Positions 61,738 through 64,000 of a DNA stretch of 64,000 nt are shown here, piece by piece. The translations under genes were made by a program, and so were the position numbers. The notes under the pieces are model-generated. The model was not told the DNA's origin. It saw only the letters and a list, made by a program, of their open reading frames with translations, and ran no database searches. The stretch lies in assembly GCF_014863355.1 (NCBI RefSeq), contig NZ_JACZEP010000003.1, positions 248,001 to 312,000 on the forward strand, given 5' to 3'. This DNA comes from Aminobacter carboxidus. GTDB taxonomy: Bacteria; Pseudomonadota; Alphaproteobacteria; Rhizobiales; Rhizobiaceae. Every line of letters begins with the position of its first letter. Positions within the stretch are counted from its first letter, which is position 1.

Positions 61738-62280
61738 ATGAAGAAGAAGATCAACGTCAGGAAGCTGGGCCACATGGTCCTGATGGTTCGCGACATCCAC
61801 AAGTCCGTCGACTTCTACACCAATGTCGTCGGACTGGAGGTCTCGGACTGGATCGAGGACAAGATGGTGTTCCTGCGCGCAGGCTCCGACCATCATGACC
61901 TCGCACTGTCGCAGATCCCGGCGGATTCGCCGGATCGTGACGACCTGCCGAAGTACTCGCGGCCCGGCCTCGAGCACTTCTCCTACCTGGTCGACAGCCT
62001 CGAGGACATGGAGGCGGCGGCCGACATGCTGCAGGAGCGCGGCGTCGAGATCGTCCGCGGCATCGGCAAGCATGGCCCGGGCGCCAACTGCTTCCTCGTG
62101 TTCAAGGATCCCGACGGCAACAACTGCGAGATCTATTGCGACATGATCCAGGTGACCGAGGAAAACCCGCATGTCGCGCAGGTCTGGGCACGCAACATCG
62201 ACGCCTTCGACCAGTGGCATTTCAAGCGCTTCGTCGTTCCACCGCCCCACCAGGTGGTGAAGGACAAGCTGGGCGAGTAG
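61738..62280 (+). CDS. VOC superfamily protein with extradiol-dioxygenase-type metal site
   Basis: A 180-residue single-module VOC protein. Metal ligands match those of type I extradiol dioxygenases: His in KLGHMVLMV, His in GLEHFSYLV and Glu in NNCEIYCDM, with FKDPDGN before the last. It may open a ring between or next to hydroxyl groups, although other VOC reactions are possible. The ATG at 61738 has GAGG 6 bases upstream; an ATG at 61729 is weaker. It sits between the importer binding protein and permease genes. Confidence 0.84.
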   Translation: MKKKINVRKLGHMVLMVRDIHKSVDFYTNVVGLEVSDWIEDKMVFLRAGSDHHDLALSQIPADSPDRDDLPKYSRPGLEHFSYLVDSLEDMEAAADMLQERGVEIVRGIGKHGPGANCFLVFKDPDGNNCEIYCDMIQVTEENPHVAQVWARNIDAFDQWHFKRFVVPPPHQVVKDKLGE

Positions 62281-62430
62281 GCCGAGGCCTGCGAGCCGAT
62301 AGAGACCGAGGGGCGCCGGCAATGCTGGCGCTCCTCCTCAAAGAGCGCACCGGCAACCGGATGCGACGAACAGATTTCCGGGGCCGCTGCCTGCGAGGCC
62401 ACCCTGGACGCCGATCAGGGAGGAGCCATC

Positions 62431-63195
62431 ATGTCAGGCGTTAGTCCAAGGCTTGTCGCCTACGCGCAAGTCGTCTTGTTTTTCGGAGCTTTCCTGCTCT
62501 TCTGGGAATACGGCGTCCGCTATTTCGAAGTGAAAAAATACATCCTGCCGCCGATCTCGGCGATCCTGGTGGCGATCTGGGAATCACGCGGCCAGATCTT
62601 CGAGCACTCGATGTATACGCTCGCCGAAGTGCTGATCGGCTTCATCGCCGCTGTCGTGGTCGGCATCATCATCGGCATGATCGTTTATGTCTCGCCCTTC
62701 GCCCAACGCACCATCTACCCGCTGGTGACGGCGCTGCAGACGACGCCGAAGAGCGCGCTGGCGCCGCTGATGATCGTCTGGTTCGGCTACGGCTTCGTTT
62801 CCAAGGTGGCGATGGCCTTCCTGTTCGCCTTCTTCCCGATCGTCGTTGCCACGCTGGGTGGCTTCGCCGGCACGGCCAAGAACCTGGAGGAGCACTTCCG
62901 CGCCCTCAACGCCGGGCCATGGACGACGTTCACGACACTGCGCCTGCCGAGCGCGCTGCCTGCTTTCATCGACGGCTGTCGCGTGGCCATGCCGCTGGCG
63001 ATGATCGGCGCCATCATCGGCGAGCTCGTCGGTTCCGACCGCGGCCTCGGCAACCTGATCATGCTGGGCACCGCCTCGTCGCGCACCGACCTCGTCTTCG
63101 GCTGCATCATCGTCATCACGCTGATCTCGCTGGTGCTCTACGCGCTGATCGAATTCGCGGCCAAGTCCGTCTGGTGGCGGGGTATCCAGGTATGA
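62431..63195 (+). CDS. ABC transporter permease (SsuC/TauC-like)
   Basis: A 254-residue permease with six or so membrane spans, PLVTALQTTPKSALAPLMIV, the EAA-like loop HFRALNAGPWTTFTTLRLPS and LGNLIMLGTASSRTDLVFG. It is the channel for the NMT1-type binding protein at 60711. The 150-base gap before it holds no gene. Confidence 0.93.
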   Translation: MSGVSPRLVAYAQVVLFFGAFLLFWEYGVRYFEVKKYILPPISAILVAIWESRGQIFEHSMYTLAEVLIGFIAAVVVGIIIGMIVYVSPFAQRTIYPLVTALQTTPKSALAPLMIVWFGYGFVSKVAMAFLFAFFPIVVATLGGFAGTAKNLEEHFRALNAGPWTTFTTLRLPSALPAFIDGCRVAMPLAMIGAIIGELVGSDRGLGNLIMLGTASSRTDLVFGCIIVITLISLVLYALIEFAAKSVWWRGIQV

Positions 63196-63218
63196 ATATT
63201 GCAGTTCGGGAGGAAACC

Positions 63219-64000
63219 ATGTCGGCGACGGCGACCATCGAGGCACACAAGGACAGCGTGACGCCGGCGGCACAGCCTCAGGCCTACCACATCGAGGCCA
63301 AGGGTCTGAACAAGGCCTTCGGCAAGGTGAAGGCGCTCGAAGACATCAACTTTGGCATACGCAATCAGGAGTTCGTCTCCGTGCTCGGGCCGAGCGGCTG
63401 CGGCAAGAGCACGCTTTTGCGCATCATAGCCGGCCTGATCCCGTATGAGAGCGGCGCGGCGACGGTCAAGGGCGAGGCTATCCATTCGCCCAGGCCAGAC
63501 ATCGGCGTGGTCTTCCAGACCAACAACATGCTGCCCTGGTTCACCGTGCGCAAGAACGTCGAGCTTGGCGCCCGCATCCGCAAGATGCCGGCGCAAGCCC
63601 GCGACCAGGCGGTCGACAAGGTGCTCGAGGTGCTGTCACTCAGCAAGTTCGCCGACGCCTATCCGCACCAGCTGTCGGGCGGCATGCGCCAGCGTGCCTC
63701 GATCGGCCAGGCGCTGGTGCTCGATCCGCCGATCCTGTTGATGGACGAGCCTTTCGGCGCGCTCGATGCGCTGACCCGCGACAAGCTCAATGTCGAGCTG
63801 CTGCGCATCTGGCAGGAACACCGCAAGACCGTGATGCTGATCACCCACAGCATCGCCGAGGCCGTGTTCCTTTCCGACCGCGTGCTCGTCATGGCCGACC
63901 GGCCCGGCAAGATCATCGAGGAGGTGGTGATCGACCTGCCGCGTCCTCGCGATGCCGCCGCCACCCGCGCCCTGCCGCAATTCGGCGAATATGTCGCTTA
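63219..64000 (+). CDS. ABC transporter ATP-binding protein (SsuB/TauB-like), 3' end outside window
   Basis: About 260 residues are present before the window edge. Walker [12 protein letters not shown], signature [15 protein letters not shown], Walker B ILLMDEPFGALDAL and switch His (LITHSIAEAVFL) are intact. ATG 63219 has GGGAGGAAA just upstream; the in-frame ATG 63192 overlaps the permease stop and is possible. It energises the importer of the catabolic cluster. Confidence 0.92.
   Translation, partial: MSATATIEAHKDSVTPAAQPQAYHIEAKGLNKAFGKVKALEDINFGIRNQEFVSVLGPSGCGKSTLLRIIAGLIPYESGAATVKGEAIHSPRPDIGVVFQTNNMLPWFTVRKNVELGARIRKMPAQARDQAVDKVLEVLSLSKFADAYPHQLSGGMRQRASIGQALVLDPPILLMDEPFGALDALTRDKLNVELLRIWQEHRKTVMLITHSIAEAVFLSDRVLVMADRPGKIIEEVVIDLPRPRDAAATRALPQFGEYVA

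Overview
The window reads as chromosomal or large-replicon DNA of a high-GC alphaproteobacterium of the order Hyphomicrobiales, most like Mesorhizobium or Aminobacter. The grounds are strong GC bias at third codon positions with long antisense shadow frames, very dense ABC transporter and catabolic operons, ATGA-type gene overlaps, an ornithine cyclodeaminase close to rhizobial ones, and a rhizobial-type palindromic intergenic repeat at 30327-30375. No rRNA, tRNA, CRISPR array, phage gene, transposase or replication origin was seen. Both ends cut through ABC transporter ATPase genes.

Layout: (1) 1-4226, a branched-chain-amino-acid-type importer (livGFHM) ending in an ornithine cyclodeaminase, followed by a VOC protein and a LysR regulator. 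(2) 5631-10588, a minus-strand operon of a PLP D-amino-acid lyase-like enzyme, RidA, a zinc deacylase and an unrecognised TIM-barrel-like protein, with a divergent amidohydrolase. (3) 10556-15072, a ribose-type importer with two different permeases. (4) 15514-25626, an aminopeptidase P, a dipeptide-type importer, an XRE-cupin regulator, a Ser/Cys proline-racemase homologue and a GntR regulator; this looks like uptake and breakdown of proline- or hydroxyproline-containing peptides. (5) 25737-35559, a PgtCBA-like sensing system (binding protein, histidine kinase, NtrC-type regulator), then a consensus sigma-54 promoter driving an importer whose binding protein is a paralogue of the sensing one, and a histidine phosphatase. 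(6) 35543-38485, Lrp regulator, class V aminotransferase (cysteine desulfurase-like) and persulfide-dioxygenase-like hydrolase.

(7) 38605-50785, two divergent operons: PdxA family dehydrogenase, DapA-like aldolase, sialidase-fold protein and iron alcohol dehydrogenase on the minus strand; a second dipeptide-type importer, a DUF1537 four-carbon acid-sugar kinase and a GntR regulator on the plus strand. Kinase plus PdxA matches known D-threonate/D-erythronate catabolism, but the sialidase-like protein and the importer point to a larger conjugate. (8) 50837-51186, a decayed Ldh2-family gene tail holding an 8-bp tandem repeat. (9) 51295-64000, a TauE-type exporter, an orphan sugar-binding protein, a GntR regulator and a catabolic set: hydroxyacid dehydrogenase, two VOC proteins, alpha/beta hydrolase, aldolase, 2-aminomuconate-deaminase-like RidA, RutE-like reductase, GST, FAH hydrolase and an NMT1/SsuCB-type importer. 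Three promoters there share a TGTGTATGCA-type repeat, often at 20-bp spacing, which suggests one regulon under the local GntR protein.

The best candidates for undescribed biology are that regulon and its pathway, the duplicated sensing/transporting binding proteins of region 5, the deacylase/D-amino-acid/RidA operon of region 2, and the acid-sugar island of region 7. Function assignments rest on motif recognition by eye; no database search was run.
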